Part shown: piece after piece, positions 51,179-59,796 of the stretch
Layout of the letters: every line of letters starts with the position of its first letter
Position numbering within the stretch: position 1 is the stretch's first letter
NCBI GenBank assembly: GCA_020632655.1
Contig: JACKFD010000006.1
Coordinates: 124,001 to 188,000 of the forward strand
From: Spirochaetaceae bacterium
GTDB taxonomy: Bacteria; Myxococcota_A; UBA9160; UBA4427
Reading direction: 5' to 3'
DNA: 64,000 bases
The notes under the pieces: generated by a model
What the model was told of the DNA's origin: nothing
What the model saw: the letters and a program-made list of their open reading frames with translations, nothing else
The model's database searches: none
Made by a program: the position numbers and the translations under genes

Positions 51179-52006
51179 ATGGGCGGGATCGGGATCCGAC
51201 GGGTGACGGCGGTGATCGGTGCGGAGATCTCGGGCATCGACCTGCGCGAGCCCCTCGACGCGACGCGACGCGACGCGATCCTCGAAGCCCTGGTCGAGCA
51301 CCACGTCCTCTTCTTCCGCGACCAGCCTCTGACACCCGAGCAGCACATCGCCCTCGCGCGCCAGTTCGGCGAGATCGCCGTTCCGCCCTTCGCCCCGAAA
51401 TACGGCACGCGACCGGAGCTGATCGTCCTCGACCAGACGACGCCCCGCGGCGAAGGCGCCGACGAGTGGCATAGCGACAACTCCTTCATGGCCGAGCCCC
51501 CGGTCGGCTCGATCCTGCGCGCCGTGATGCTGCCCGAGATCGGGGGCGACACCTGCTTCGCGAACATGGAGGCCGCCTACGAGGCGCTCTCGGAGCCGAT
51601 CCGGAAGCTCGTGGACGGTCTCTCGGCGGTCCACGACATCACGAAGCCGCTCCAGAAGGGAATCGCCGCGGGCCACGCGACCGTCGACCTCGCGGCGATG
51701 CAGGAGCGCTGGCCCCCGGTCGTGCATCCGGTCGTGCGCACGCATCCCGTCTCCGGACGGCGCTCGCTCTACGTGAACCGCAACTCGACGACGCGGATCC
51801 TGGGTCTCAGCGAGCGCGAGAACGAGGCGCTCCTGCCCATGCTGCTCGACCACGTGCGCTCGCCCGAGTTCCAGTGCCGATTCCGATGGGACGTCGATGC
51901 CGTCGCGTTCTGGGACAACCGCGCGGCCCAGCACTACGCGGTGCCGGACTACGCGACCCGGCGCATCATGAACCGCGTCACCTTCGGCGCCGAGAAGCCC
52001 GTCTGA
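51179..52006 (+). CDS. TauD/TfdA-family 2-oxoglutarate-dependent dioxygenase
   Basis: Fe(II)/2-oxoglutarate dioxygenase of 275 residues. The iron ligands are His98 and Asp100 in DEWHSDNSF, and His252 in RAAQHYAVPDYATRRIMNR, where the following arginines bind 2-oxoglutarate. The N-terminus (GAEISGIDLREPLDATRRDA and HHVLFFRDQPLTPEQHIALA) is typical. TauD-type enzymes release sulfite from taurine or oxidise aryl- or alkyl-ethers; the substrate here cannot be told. The ATG (MGGIGI) follows GGAGGAG. It is in the selenoprotein gene set, 105 bp downstream of the UGSC gene. Confidence 0.88.
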   Translation: MGGIGIRRVTAVIGAEISGIDLREPLDATRRDAILEALVEHHVLFFRDQPLTPEQHIALARQFGEIAVPPFAPKYGTRPELIVLDQTTPRGEGADEWHSDNSFMAEPPVGSILRAVMLPEIGGDTCFANMEAAYEALSEPIRKLVDGLSAVHDITKPLQKGIAAGHATVDLAAMQERWPPVVHPVVRTHPVSGRRSLYVNRNSTTRILGLSERENEALLPMLLDHVRSPEFQCRFRWDVDAVAFWDNRAAQHYAVPDYATRRIMNRVTFGAEKPV

Positions 52007-52089
52007 CCCGCCCGCCATCGCGGGGCTCGAGGCCGTCGGAAGCGGCCGGGCCCCTTCGCCCCTCGCCGCAAAGCAGGAGAGTCCCGACC

Positions 52090-52578
52090 ATGTCCGATCC
52101 CAAGAGCAGTCCGTCCTCGTCGCGCGCCCCGCGCGTGAAGTTCCGCCACCTCGACGACGAGAAGTGGCAGGAGGTGCGAGCGATCCAGCTCCCGAGCGGA
52201 CGCGCCGTCGTGCGCGAGAAGTGGCTCGAGTTCAGCGACAAATGCCTGTCGCTCTACGCGAAGTGGGATCCGGGCATGATGATCCACAAGCACGGCCACA
52301 ACTCCGAACACATCGTCTACGTGCTCTCGGGCTCCATGACCTGCGGCGACGTCGAGTGCACGCCCGGCATGCACATCACCCTCGAGCAGGGCGCGGCCTT
52401 CGGTCCCTTCGTCGCGGGACCCGAAGGCGTCGAGCTCTTCGAGGTCATGATGGGCGACCCGCGCTCCTTCCCCGCCGACACGGAGGGCTTCGAGAAGCTG
52501 CTCGCCGAGAAGGGAGCGAAGCGGCTGCCGAACCCGCCGATCGACATGCCCGACTGGCTCGAGGACACGCGCAACTGA
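52090..52578 (+). CDS. Cupin-domain protein
   Basis: Single-domain cupin of 162 residues. Cupin motif 1 reads GMMIHKHGHNSEHIVYVLSG, with HxH and Glu as metal ligands; motif 2 region is GMHITLEQGAAFGPFVAGPE. The N-terminal stretch (VKFRHLDDEKWQEVRAIQLP) and the C-terminal MPDWLEDTRN are not characteristic of a known enzyme. Many such cupins assist small-molecule catabolism or are isomerases and dioxygenases. Member of the selenoprotein gene set, 83 bp after the dioxygenase and 21 bp before a second cupin. ATG after AGGAGAG. Confidence 0.82.
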   Translation: MSDPKSSPSSSRAPRVKFRHLDDEKWQEVRAIQLPSGRAVVREKWLEFSDKCLSLYAKWDPGMMIHKHGHNSEHIVYVLSGSMTCGDVECTPGMHITLEQGAAFGPFVAGPEGVELFEVMMGDPRSFPADTEGFEKLLAEKGAKRLPNPPIDMPDWLEDTRN

Positions 52579-52599
52579 GTGCTTCCGAGGAGATCCGCC

Positions 52600-53001
52600 A
52601 TGAGCGAGCCCGCTTCCCCCGCCTGCATCCTGCACTACGAGCAGATCGACTGGGACCGCCCCCTCGAGACCGCCGCGCCCGGCACGGCGCCGCCCGCCGA
52701 GCTGGTGGAGGCGGCACGTCGGACGGGAGCGCGGCGCAAGAAGATCGTGCGGGGCGAGGGGGGCTTCTTCATGAATCGATCGAAGCTGCCCGCGGGCTTC
52801 CGCGTCCCCCCGCACCATCACAACCACGCGGAGATGCTGATCGTGCTGACGGGCGGCTGCGTCTTCGACGACGGCTTCGGCGAGGCCGGGGCCGACGACA
52901 CGATCGTGATCCCGGCGAGGACCCGCTACGGCTTCACCTGTGGTGAGGCGGGCATGGAGTTCCTGACGGTGCGCCTGGGCGAGGCGGATACCCGGCTCTG
53001 A
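52600..53001 (+). CDS. Second cupin-domain protein
   Basis: Cupin of 133 residues, distinct in sequence from its neighbour. Motif 1 is FRVPPHHHNHAEMLIVLTGG, with a cluster of histidines and Glu as metal ligands, and motif 2 follows as DDTIVIPARTRYGFTCGEAG. KKIVRGEGGFFMNRSKLPAG precedes motif 1. Single-domain cupins in tandem suggest two steps or subunits acting on a common metabolite. The ATG follows GAGGAGA, 21 bp after the previous cupin and 29 bp before the amidohydrolase. Confidence 0.82.
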   Translation: MSEPASPACILHYEQIDWDRPLETAAPGTAPPAELVEAARRTGARRKKIVRGEGGFFMNRSKLPAGFRVPPHHHNHAEMLIVLTGGCVFDDGFGEAGADDTIVIPARTRYGFTCGEAGMEFLTVRLGEADTRL

Positions 53002-53030
53002 GACCGGACCGGCCCGCACACGGGGGGGCG

Positions 53031-53879
53031 ATGGCCTTCGAGATCGTCGACTGCCACACGCACGTCGTCGCCGCGGACCACCTGGCCTACCCGCTCGAGC
53101 CGCGCGCCTTGTCGGCGAGCACGTGGGTGCGGGACGGCGCACGGACGGCCGAGCAGCTGCTCGAGGCGATGGACGGCGCAGGGGTCGGCCGGGCGGTCCT
53201 CGTGCAAGGCGTCGGCGCCTACTCCTACGACAATCGCTACGTCGCGGACATGGCGGCGCGCTGGCCCGCCCGCTTCGTCGGCGCAGGCTGCATCGACGTC
53301 GAGGCGGCCGACGCCCTCGCTCGCCTCGACCACTGGATCGGCGAGCGCGGGCTCCAGGGCATCCGGCTCTTCGCCCTCGCGCGCGAAGGACCGTCGTGGC
53401 TCGCCGAGGAGCGGACCTTCCCCGTCTGGGAGCGCGCGACGGCGCTCGGCGCCCACGTGATCGTCACGATCCTGCCGCACCAGCTCGACGAGCTGGCCCG
53501 GGTGCTCGCGCGCTTTCCGGCGATCCCCGTCTCCCTCGACCACTGCGCCTTCGCGACCGACGATCCGGCGCATCTCGACGCGCTGCTCGCCCTCGCACGC
53601 TACGGGAACCTGCACCTCAAGCTCACGACCCACGCCCTCGATGCGGAGGTCGCGGCCCGGCGCGACCCGCGCGTGCTGGTCGGCGCCCTCGTCGAGGCCT
53701 TCGGCGCCGAGCGCCTGATGTGGGGCTCGGACTTCTGCCAGATCTTCGACCGCCCGTACGGCGACCTCGTCGATCTCGCCCGCGAGGCCTTCGGCGGACT
53801 CGACGCTGCGGCGCGGGCGGCCTGCCTGGGGGACACCGCGCGCCGACTCTGGCCGGGTCTGCGCCCTGAGGCCAGCTAG
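53031..53879 (+). CDS. Amidohydrolase-2-type metal-dependent hydrolase
   Basis: TIM-barrel protein of 282 residues. The N-terminal metal motif IVDCHTHV carries HxH, RFVGAGCIDVEAADALARLD gives a strand-helix repeat, and MWGSDFCQIFDRPYGDL contains the C-terminal metal aspartate. LDHCAFATDDPAHLDALLAL is a further barrel element. This family includes lactonases, decarboxylases and hydrolases of aromatic catabolism. It closes the MarR-UGSC gene set on this strand. The next gene, an MFS transporter, is convergent, 15 bp away. Confidence 0.86.
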   Translation: MAFEIVDCHTHVVAADHLAYPLEPRALSASTWVRDGARTAEQLLEAMDGAGVGRAVLVQGVGAYSYDNRYVADMAARWPARFVGAGCIDVEAADALARLDHWIGERGLQGIRLFALAREGPSWLAEERTFPVWERATALGAHVIVTILPHQLDELARVLARFPAIPVSLDHCAFATDDPAHLDALLALARYGNLHLKLTTHALDAEVAARRDPRVLVGALVEAFGAERLMWGSDFCQIFDRPYGDLVDLAREAFGGLDAAARAACLGDTARRLWPGLRPEAS

Positions 53880-53894
53880 CGCAATGCCTTCTCG

Positions 53895-55277
53895 CTAGGC
53901 GTCGCCCGCGCGTGCTCGTGCGAGGTCGCCGCCCACGAAGCGTGCGCCGAGGAAGCAGACCAGGCTGCTGAGCAGGGGCGCCGTCGTCGGCACGAGCAGC
54001 GAATAGCGCAGCGCATTCGCGCCGAAGCGCGCCGCGAAGGCGTCCGCGAGCACGCCGACCAGCAAGGGGCCGACCGCCAATCCGATCAGGGTGCTGATCA
54101 GGTTCGAGATCGCCGCCGCGAAGGCCCGCATGCGCAGGGGCGAGACGCCCTGGATGGTCGAGATGAAGGGCGCCGTGAAGAAGGAGCCGAGCACCGAGCC
54201 CGCGATGCTCCAGAGCAGGGCCACCGGGATGAACGCGAAGGCCGAGCCCTCGGCCACACCGGGAACCCGAAGGCGCTGGCTCTCGGGCCAGAGCAGGAAG
54301 GCCACCAGCACGGGCACGCTCACGAGCTGTCCCCAGGCCGGCACGCGCAGGTACCAGCGCGGATCGCGCTGGCCCAGACGATCCGCCAGCCAGCCGCCGA
54401 GGAAGATCCCGAACATCGACGGCAAGGGACTCGTCAGGAAGTACCAGGTCCCGGCGTGGAACTCGCCCATCTCGTAGGTGCGGACCAGGAAGCTCGGCTC
54501 CCACAGATTCCGGCCCATCGACGCGAAGAGCGCCACCCCGTTGCCCGCCAGGATGCAGAGATAGGTCGGCGTGCGCAGCAGACTCAGCAGGTTCCTCGCA
54601 AAGTCGTCACTCGAGGCCCGGCGTCCCTCGGAAGCACCGCGCTCGGGCTCGCGAATCGTGAGCCGGTAGAGCAGCGCGAGCCCCATCCCGGGCAGACCCG
54701 CCGCCGCGAAGGCCCACCGCCAGCCGTGGACCTCGCTCAGCCAACCGCCCACGCTCATCCCGAGCCCCATGCCGGTCACGGCACCGATCGAGATGACCGA
54801 GATGCCGCGGGCGCGACGCGAAGGCGGCAGGTAGTCCGCGAGCATCGACACCGAGGGCGCCGTGCCGCCGGCCTCGCCGACGCCGACGCCCATCCGGACG
54901 AGGAAGAGCCAGGCGTAGCTCGTGACGAAGGCGTGAGCCGTCGTGAAGAGGCTCCAGACGAAGAGGCTGTACGCGACGATGCTGCGACGGATCCCGACCG
55001 TATCGGCATAACGTCCGATCGGCAGCGCGAGCAGCGTGTAGACGAGCGCGAAGGCGGGGCCGAGGAGCCAGCCCATCTGGGTGTCGCTGAGCGCGAACTC
55101 CCGCTTGATCGGCGCGACGAGGATCGACAGGATCGAACGGTCGACGTTCGCGAAGACCATGGTCACGAGGACCATGCCGAGCACGTAGCGCGTGTAGGCC
55201 GGCGAGTAGGGGCCGGAGGCGGGGGCGGATCCCGCACGGCGCGGGTCGACGGAATCGGGGGCGGGCGGCGCGCTCAA
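53895..55277 (-). CDS. MFS transporter (spinster-like)
   Basis: Twelve-helix permease of 460 residues. VFANVDRSILSILVAPIKRE opens the first helix pair, PIGRYADTVGIRRSIVAYSL is the conserved loop 2-3 motif, and VRMGVGVGEAGGTAPSVSML resembles spinster-type MFS members. The second half includes FGIFLGGWLADRLGQRDPRW and LIGLAVGPLLVGVLADAFAA. The substrate is unknown; adjacency to the selenoprotein operon suggests, but does not prove, uptake or export of a related metabolite. The start is a TTG preceded by GGAGAG. Confidence 0.88.
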   Translation of the reverse strand: MSAPPAPDSVDPRRAGSAPASGPYSPAYTRYVLGMVLVTMVFANVDRSILSILVAPIKREFALSDTQMGWLLGPAFALVYTLLALPIGRYADTVGIRRSIVAYSLFVWSLFTTAHAFVTSYAWLFLVRMGVGVGEAGGTAPSVSMLADYLPPSRRARGISVISIGAVTGMGLGMSVGGWLSEVHGWRWAFAAAGLPGMGLALLYRLTIREPERGASEGRRASSDDFARNLLSLLRTPTYLCILAGNGVALFASMGRNLWEPSFLVRTYEMGEFHAGTWYFLTSPLPSMFGIFLGGWLADRLGQRDPRWYLRVPAWGQLVSVPVLVAFLLWPESQRLRVPGVAEGSAFAFIPVALLWSIAGSVLGSFFTAPFISTIQGVSPLRMRAFAAAISNLISTLIGLAVGPLLVGVLADAFAARFGANALRYSLLVPTTAPLLSSLVCFLGARFVGGDLARARAGDA

Positions 55278-55337
55278 CGGCTCTCCGGCGGCACGATCCG
55301 GGCGGGAGCGCCGGACGCGCGCGCACGATAGCGAAGC

Positions 55338-55850
55338 CTACGACGCCGCCTGCGTGGGATCCTCGCCGGGCGTCGACTCGGGCTCGTCCGAGTCCTCGCC
55401 GAGGCGTTTGAAGACCTGCTCCAGGCGCCGCACGCCGATCAGGATGAACACGACGAGCAGCGACAGCAGCAACGCCTCGAAGCCGCGCCCGACGCCGATC
55501 GAGCTGCCGATCGCTGCCAACATCCAGACGACCGCCGCCGAGGTCACGCCGTGCACGGCCCCGCCCTTCGAGAGGATCACGCCCGCCCCGAGGAAGCCCA
55601 CGCCCGTCACGACCTGCCCCAGGACCCGGGTCGCGTCCGCCGCCGAGCCGGGCTCGACGAGCACGCGACTCAGATGGATGAAGACCTGCGTCGCGAGGCA
55701 GATCAGGATCGCGGTGCGGATGCCGATCGCCTTCCGCCGCGCCTGTCGTTCGATGCCCACGATGCCGCCGCAGAGTACGGCCATGCCGACCTGGAAGCCG
55801 AAATGACCGTTCCAGGGCTCGATGGCGGCGAGGAGGGCGGCGAGGTCCAT
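55338..55850 (-). CDS. MgtC/SapB-family membrane protein
   Basis: Protein of 170 residues with four to five membrane segments. The conserved LCGGIVGIERQARRKAIGIR loop, with the charged ERQ motif, is followed by RTAILICLATQVFIHLSRVL, LGQVVTGVGFLGAGVILSKG and AVHGVTSAAVVWMLAAIGSS. In Salmonella MgtC acts in Mg2+ limitation by controlling the F-type ATPase; a role in membrane potential control is known for the family, but the function here is not. The end is acidic and hydrophilic. It lies in the same orientation as the neighbouring MFS gene but has a 60-bp gap. Confidence 0.85.
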   Translation of the reverse strand: MDLAALLAAIEPWNGHFGFQVGMAVLCGGIVGIERQARRKAIGIRTAILICLATQVFIHLSRVLVEPGSAADATRVLGQVVTGVGFLGAGVILSKGGAVHGVTSAAVVWMLAAIGSSIGVGRGFEALLLSLLVVFILIGVRRLEQVFKRLGEDSDEPESTPGEDPTQAAS

Positions 55851-55974
55851 GGGCGCCGCTATCGGAGGGACGCCGCGGGCGCTTGAACGCGCCGCGGGCG
55901 ATCTCCGGGCGAGACCGCGGCGGGCGCTCGCGCGAGATCCCGCCCGAGCGCCCGCGGATCCGAGCCGGCCAGCG

Positions 55975-57165
55975 CTACTTCAGGTCGTGGCGCGTGTAGT
56001 CGAGCAGGCCGCGGGCGATGATCAGGCGCTGGATCTCGCCGGTGCCCTCGTAGATGTCCGTGATCCGACAGTCGCGCATCCACTTCTCGAAGAGGTGCTC
56101 GCGGGAGACGCCCGCAGCACCCAGGATCTCGATGCAGCCCTGGGTGATCTGCCGGACGGCCGAGCCCGCGTGCGCCTTGCACACCGAGGACTCGAGGTTG
56201 TTGGGCAGGCCCTGCCCCGCCATCCAGCCGCATTGCAGGGTCGCGAGCTTCGACGCCTCGAAGAGCGCTTCGAGGCGCATGAAGCGCTCGGCCGCGGCGG
56301 AGAGACGACCGAGACCGCCCGGACCCGCCGTGTAGTCGAGTACGACGCCCGCGGCTTCGAGCTCCTCCCGCGTCGCGTCGAGGGCCGCCTCGGCGATGCC
56401 GAGTCCCATCGCCGCCGTGAGCGGACGGGTCATGTTGAAGGTCTTCATCACGCCGCGGAAGCCGCCGGAGGAGGCCTTCGGGATCGACTCGTCGAGGCCC
56501 AGCAGATTCTCGCGCGGGATGCGGCAGTCCTTGAAGACGTAGGCCGCCGTGTCGTCGGCGCGGATGCCGAGCTTCTTCTCCTTGTGCGGGACCTCGAAGC
56601 CGGGCGTGCCCTTCTCCACGAGGAAGGACTTGATGCCGGCGCGCCCGGCGCTCTTGTCGATCGTCGCCCAGAGCACGACACCGTGTGCGCGGATGCCCGT
56701 CGTGACGAAGATCTTCTCCCCGTTCAGGATCCACTCGTTCGTCGTTTCGTCGAGCACGGCGGTCGTCGCGACCCGCGACGGATCGGAGCCGCAGCCCGGC
56801 TCGGTGATCGCCATCGAGAGCAGCAGGTCGCCCCACTTCCTCTTCTGCTCCTCGGTCCCCGCCGCCGCGAGCGCCGCGTTCCCGAGCCCCCCGCGCATCG
56901 GCCGCTTGAGGCGGACCGAGTAGTCGCCCCAGTAGTGCCCCATCGTCTGCAGCAGCATCATGACCGGACCCTGGGTGTCCTCGGGCCCCGTCGACGGCAC
57001 GGGCCCTGCCTGCGCGTAGAAGTCGTCCGCTTCGGGCAGCGTATCGGGGATCATCTCCTCTTCGTTCTCGTCGAGCTCGCGCGCATAGCGTCGGCAGATC
57101 ATCGCCTCGGCGCGGGTGCGCTCGAGCTGGGCGCGGTCGGTCTCGGTCAATCGGAAGTCGATCAT
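55975..57165 (-). CDS. Acyl-CoA dehydrogenase
   Basis: Flavin-dependent dehydrogenase of 396 residues. FAD-binding segments TEPGCGSDPSRVATTAVLDE and WILNGEKIFVTTGIRAHGVV, with FNMTRPLTAAMGLGIAEAAL, are typical. The catalytic glutamate lies in DIYEGTGEIQRLIIARGLLD. MLLQTMGHYWGDYSVRLKRP precedes the first signature. The chain-length or branched-chain preference cannot be read from this. It lies downstream of the second acyl-CoA dehydrogenase, on the same strand with a 120-bp gap, so both are probably co-regulated by the upstream HxlR-type protein. Confidence 0.92.
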   Translation of the reverse strand: MIDFRLTETDRAQLERTRAEAMICRRYARELDENEEEMIPDTLPEADDFYAQAGPVPSTGPEDTQGPVMMLLQTMGHYWGDYSVRLKRPMRGGLGNAALAAAGTEEQKRKWGDLLLSMAITEPGCGSDPSRVATTAVLDETTNEWILNGEKIFVTTGIRAHGVVLWATIDKSAGRAGIKSFLVEKGTPGFEVPHKEKKLGIRADDTAAYVFKDCRIPRENLLGLDESIPKASSGGFRGVMKTFNMTRPLTAAMGLGIAEAALDATREELEAAGVVLDYTAGPGGLGRLSAAAERFMRLEALFEASKLATLQCGWMAGQGLPNNLESSVCKAHAGSAVRQITQGCIEILGAAGVSREHLFEKWMRDCRITDIYEGTGEIQRLIIARGLLDYTRHDLK

Positions 57166-57285
57166 CTCGGTTCTCCGTCGGGTTCGTCTTCGTCGTCGTT
57201 CGATGGCCGGCGGGCGCTCCGGCGCACCGTCGGGTTGGATCGGTCACGGCACGTCGAGCGCGGCCACGCACCCGACGCGGCTCGC

Positions 57286-58380
57286 TCAGAGACCCACGAC
57301 GCCCTCGAGCACGCCGAGCGTGCGGGCGTTGCGGAACCACATCTCGACCGGGTGCTCGCGGATGAATCCGTGCCCGCCCAGCACCTGCACGCCGTTGTCC
57401 GCGATCCACATGCTCTTCTCGGCCGCGTAGCTGCGTGCCAGGAAGGCGGCGCGGGTCGCGTCCTCGCCGTGCTCGAGCAGGCTCGCGGCCTGCCAGACGA
57501 GCTGGCGCAGGGCGTGCTGCTCGATGTGCATGTCGGCCAGCCGGAAGGCGATCGATTGCTTCTTGGCGATCGGCTCGTCGAAGGCGACGCGGTCCTTCGA
57601 GTAGGGCACGCAGTACTCGAGCACTGCGCGGGAGAGCCCGAGCATCACGGCCGCGAGCGCCGTACGCGAGCCGTTCAGCAGCTGCTGGACGTCCGCTCCC
57701 GAAGCCCCGCCGAGCAAGGCCTCGGGCCCGACCTCGACACGCTCGAGGGCGAGCGACGTCGAGGGCAGCGCGCGCAGCCCCATCCGCTTCTCCTGCTCAC
57801 CGACCACGACGCCCGCGGCGTCGCGCGGCACCACGAAGGCGCCGAGGTCGTCCCCGACCCGCGCCGTCACGAGGAAGTGGCTCGCGCGATCGCCCATCAC
57901 GACCGCCGTCTTCTGCCCGGAGAGCACGAAGGCCGTGCCCTTCGCCTCGGCGACGGTGCGCGGCCGGCTCGCGTCGGCGAGCGCCCCCGGCTCCACGACG
58001 GCGAGCGCCCCCGTCGCGAAGGTCTCGCCGCAGAAGCGCGGCAGCAGCGCCTGCTTCTGCGCCTCGGTCCCCTGGTCGAGGATCGCGTTCGCGAAGAGCG
58101 AGGGGGCGACCGCCGCGATCGCGAGCGTCGCGTCGCCCACCGCGAGCTCCTCGACGAGGATCGCGTTCGTCACGAGTGAGCGCGCCTCGCCCGCCCCACC
58201 GTAGGCCTCGGGGATCTGCGTGCTCGTCAGGCCGAGCGACCAGGCCGTCTCGAGGAAGTCCTGGGGAATCTCCGAGGCCTCGTCGCATGCCCGTGCGATC
58301 GGCCGGATCGCGTCCGCGGCGAACTCGCGCATCGCGTCGCGAACGAGCTCCTGCTCTTCCGAGGGTCCGAATGAAATCAC
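57286..58380 (-). CDS. Acyl-CoA dehydrogenase-family protein
   Basis: Protein of 364 residues of the acyl-CoA dehydrogenase family. N-terminal FGPSEEQELVRDAMREFAAD is followed by LGLTSTQIPEAYGGAG, TFATGALAVVEPGAL, FVLSGQKTAVVMGDRASHFL and a C-terminal helical part with GGHGFIREHPVEMWFRNART. The catalytic motif end reads LGVLEGVVGL, not the usual EGT, so the active site may be altered. Shorter than its neighbour. The start is GTG preceded by AAGGAGAG; it overlaps the HxlR stop as GTGA. Confidence 0.88.
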   Translation of the reverse strand: MISFGPSEEQELVRDAMREFAADAIRPIARACDEASEIPQDFLETAWSLGLTSTQIPEAYGGAGEARSLVTNAILVEELAVGDATLAIAAVAPSLFANAILDQGTEAQKQALLPRFCGETFATGALAVVEPGALADASRPRTVAEAKGTAFVLSGQKTAVVMGDRASHFLVTARVGDDLGAFVVPRDAAGVVVGEQEKRMGLRALPSTSLALERVEVGPEALLGGASGADVQQLLNGSRTALAAVMLGLSRAVLEYCVPYSKDRVAFDEPIAKKQSIAFRLADMHIEQHALRQLVWQAASLLEHGEDATRAAFLARSYAAEKSMWIADNGVQVLGGHGFIREHPVEMWFRNARTLGVLEGVVGL

Positions 58381-59168
58381 GGCTTCTCTCCTTCCGTCGT
58401 GTGCGGGAATGAACTCGAAGCGTCCGAGGGTCGATCGGGACGCGCGATCTGATGGAAGAACTGGTCCATCGCCTGCGGACCGCCTTCCTTGTGGAGGCGC
58501 CCGCTGCGCACGGCCTCGCGCGCATCGCACAGACCCAGCGCCACGGCGCACCAGTCCCGGGCGCTCGCCGTGTAGCGGACGTCGGCGCCGTAGGCGTAGC
58601 CCTCGCGCACGTCGCAGCGACCGTCGTCGATCTCGACGGCCCAGACGCCACCGCCCTCGCCCGAGAGGCGGATCTCGAACACGACCTGCACACCCTGCGC
58701 GCGATCCTCCCGCAGCAGATGGGGCAGGGACTCGAGCACCGAGCGCGCGGAGGTCTCGGTGAAGCGGCCGGGGTCGACGTCGAGCGCGCCGATGCCCTCG
58801 TGGATCCACCAGCGGGCGATCGAGGCGATGATCGGCGAGAGCGTGCGGCCCTTGGCGGTCGCGGCGTAGACCGGGCGGCCGGCCTCGGCAGGCACGCTCT
58901 CGACGAAGCCGTCGGCGCGCAGCTGACGCAGGCGACTCGAGAGCACGCGCGGGGCGATGCCCGTGCGGACGCGCAGCTCCTGGAAGCCCTTCGACCCGCC
59001 CAGCAGCTGGCGCACGAGCACGAGACTCCAGCGATCCCCGATCACGTCGAGGGCGCGGGCGACGGGATCGAAGATCTGCGCCGGACGCAGGATCTCGGGC
59101 TTGCGGCTCGTCTCCGGAGTCCGGGTCGGACTCCGTCGGGATCGCAGGGGGCTCGGCATGGCCGGCAT
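58377..59168 (-). CDS. HxlR-type regulator with SCP2-like C-terminal domain
   Basis: Protein of 263 residues. The winged-helix part reads PVARALDVIGDRWSLVLVRQ, GGSKGFQELRVRTGIAPRVL, SSRLRQLRADGFVESVPAEA. The C-terminal domain (VQVVFEIRLSGEGGGVWAVE, then GADVRYTASARDWCAVALGL) looks like an SCP2/sterol-carrier-type fold, a plausible acyl-CoA or lipid sensor; that role is inferred. The ATG at 59168 sits 4 bp from a perfect palindrome that is probably its own operator. It overlaps the downstream acyl-CoA dehydrogenase gene, so it likely regulates that operon. Confidence 0.82.
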   Translation of the reverse strand: MPAMPSPLRSRRSPTRTPETSRKPEILRPAQIFDPVARALDVIGDRWSLVLVRQLLGGSKGFQELRVRTGIAPRVLSSRLRQLRADGFVESVPAEAGRPVYAATAKGRTLSPIIASIARWWIHEGIGALDVDPGRFTETSARSVLESLPHLLREDRAQGVQVVFEIRLSGEGGGVWAVEIDDGRCDVREGYAYGADVRYTASARDWCAVALGLCDAREAVRSGRLHKEGGPQAMDQFFHQIARPDRPSDASSSFPHTTEGEKP

Positions 59169-59172
59169 ACTA

Positions 59173-59189
59173 AGTATCCATTGGATACT
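59173..59189. promoter_or_regulatory. Palindromic operator for the HxlR-type regulator
   Basis: AGTATCC (59173-59179), ATT, GGATACT (59183-59189): a perfect 7-bp inverted repeat 4 bp upstream of the regulator start. This AT-rich element stands out in the surrounding GC-rich DNA and fits autoregulation. Confidence 0.6.
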
Positions 59190-59244
59190 CAGGAAGGGGC
59201 CGAAGTGGAACTGCGAGTTCCGCTCCGATCGCCCCTGCGCCGCG

Positions 59245-59273
59245 TTGCTGCGCTCTGGCAGCGCGCCTAGGAT
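59245..59273 (+). promoter_or_regulatory. rnpB promoter
   Basis: TTGCTG (59245-59250), 17-bp spacer, TAGGAT (59268-59273). The predicted start point at about 59280 agrees with the RNA 5' end judged from the RNase P alignment. Confidence 0.6.
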
Positions 59274-59283
59274 GCGGCGCCCG

Positions 59284-59712
59284 CCGAAGGCGGTCGGGAG
59301 GTCGCCGGTGGACACGAACCGTCCACGGGAGGAAAGTCCGGGCTCCGCAGGACAGGGAGGTCGTCAACGACGACCCGGGGTGACCCGAGGGAAAGCGCAA
59401 CAGAAATCACACCGCCGATGGCGGTGCCCGCCCCGGAAGGGGCAGTCATCGAACAGGCAAGGGTGAAATCGTGGGGTAAGAGCCCACGCGCGACAGCCGG
59501 GCGACCGGCGGCGAGGCAAGCCCCTCCCGGAGCAAGCTCGAATAGGGACACCGTCGAGGGCGGTCCGCCCGAACGCCCGGACTCCGGTCCGGGCGGGGTG
59601 TCCGGGTGAGAGTGCTCGAGCCGGCCAGCAATGGTCGGCCTAGAGGAATGACCTTCGCCGGCGCCGGGGCAACCGGGCGTCGGAACAGAACCCGGCTTAC
59701 AGGCCGCTCCGA
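59284..59712 (+). ncRNA. rnpB: RNase P RNA (class A)
   Basis: Catalytic RNA of about 429 nt that matures tRNA 5' ends. Recognised conserved blocks are GAGGAAAGTCCGGGCTCC near the 5' end, CAACAGAAA and ACCGCCGATGG, GCAAGGGTGAAAT with GGTAAGAGCCCAC, CGGAGCAAGCTCGAATAGGG, CCGGCCAGCAATGGTCGGCC with TAGAGGAATGACC, and the 3' end CAGAACCCGGCTTACAGG. 5' GCGGTC pairs with 3' GGCCGC as helix P1. The boundaries are approximate to a few bases. Confidence 0.96.
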
Positions 59713-59796
59713 CTCGCGCGCGAGCGCGGATCGGACCTCCGGGAGGAAGCCTTCGGGCCATGCCCGGAGCGCTTCGACGGGCACCCTGCGCTTCGA

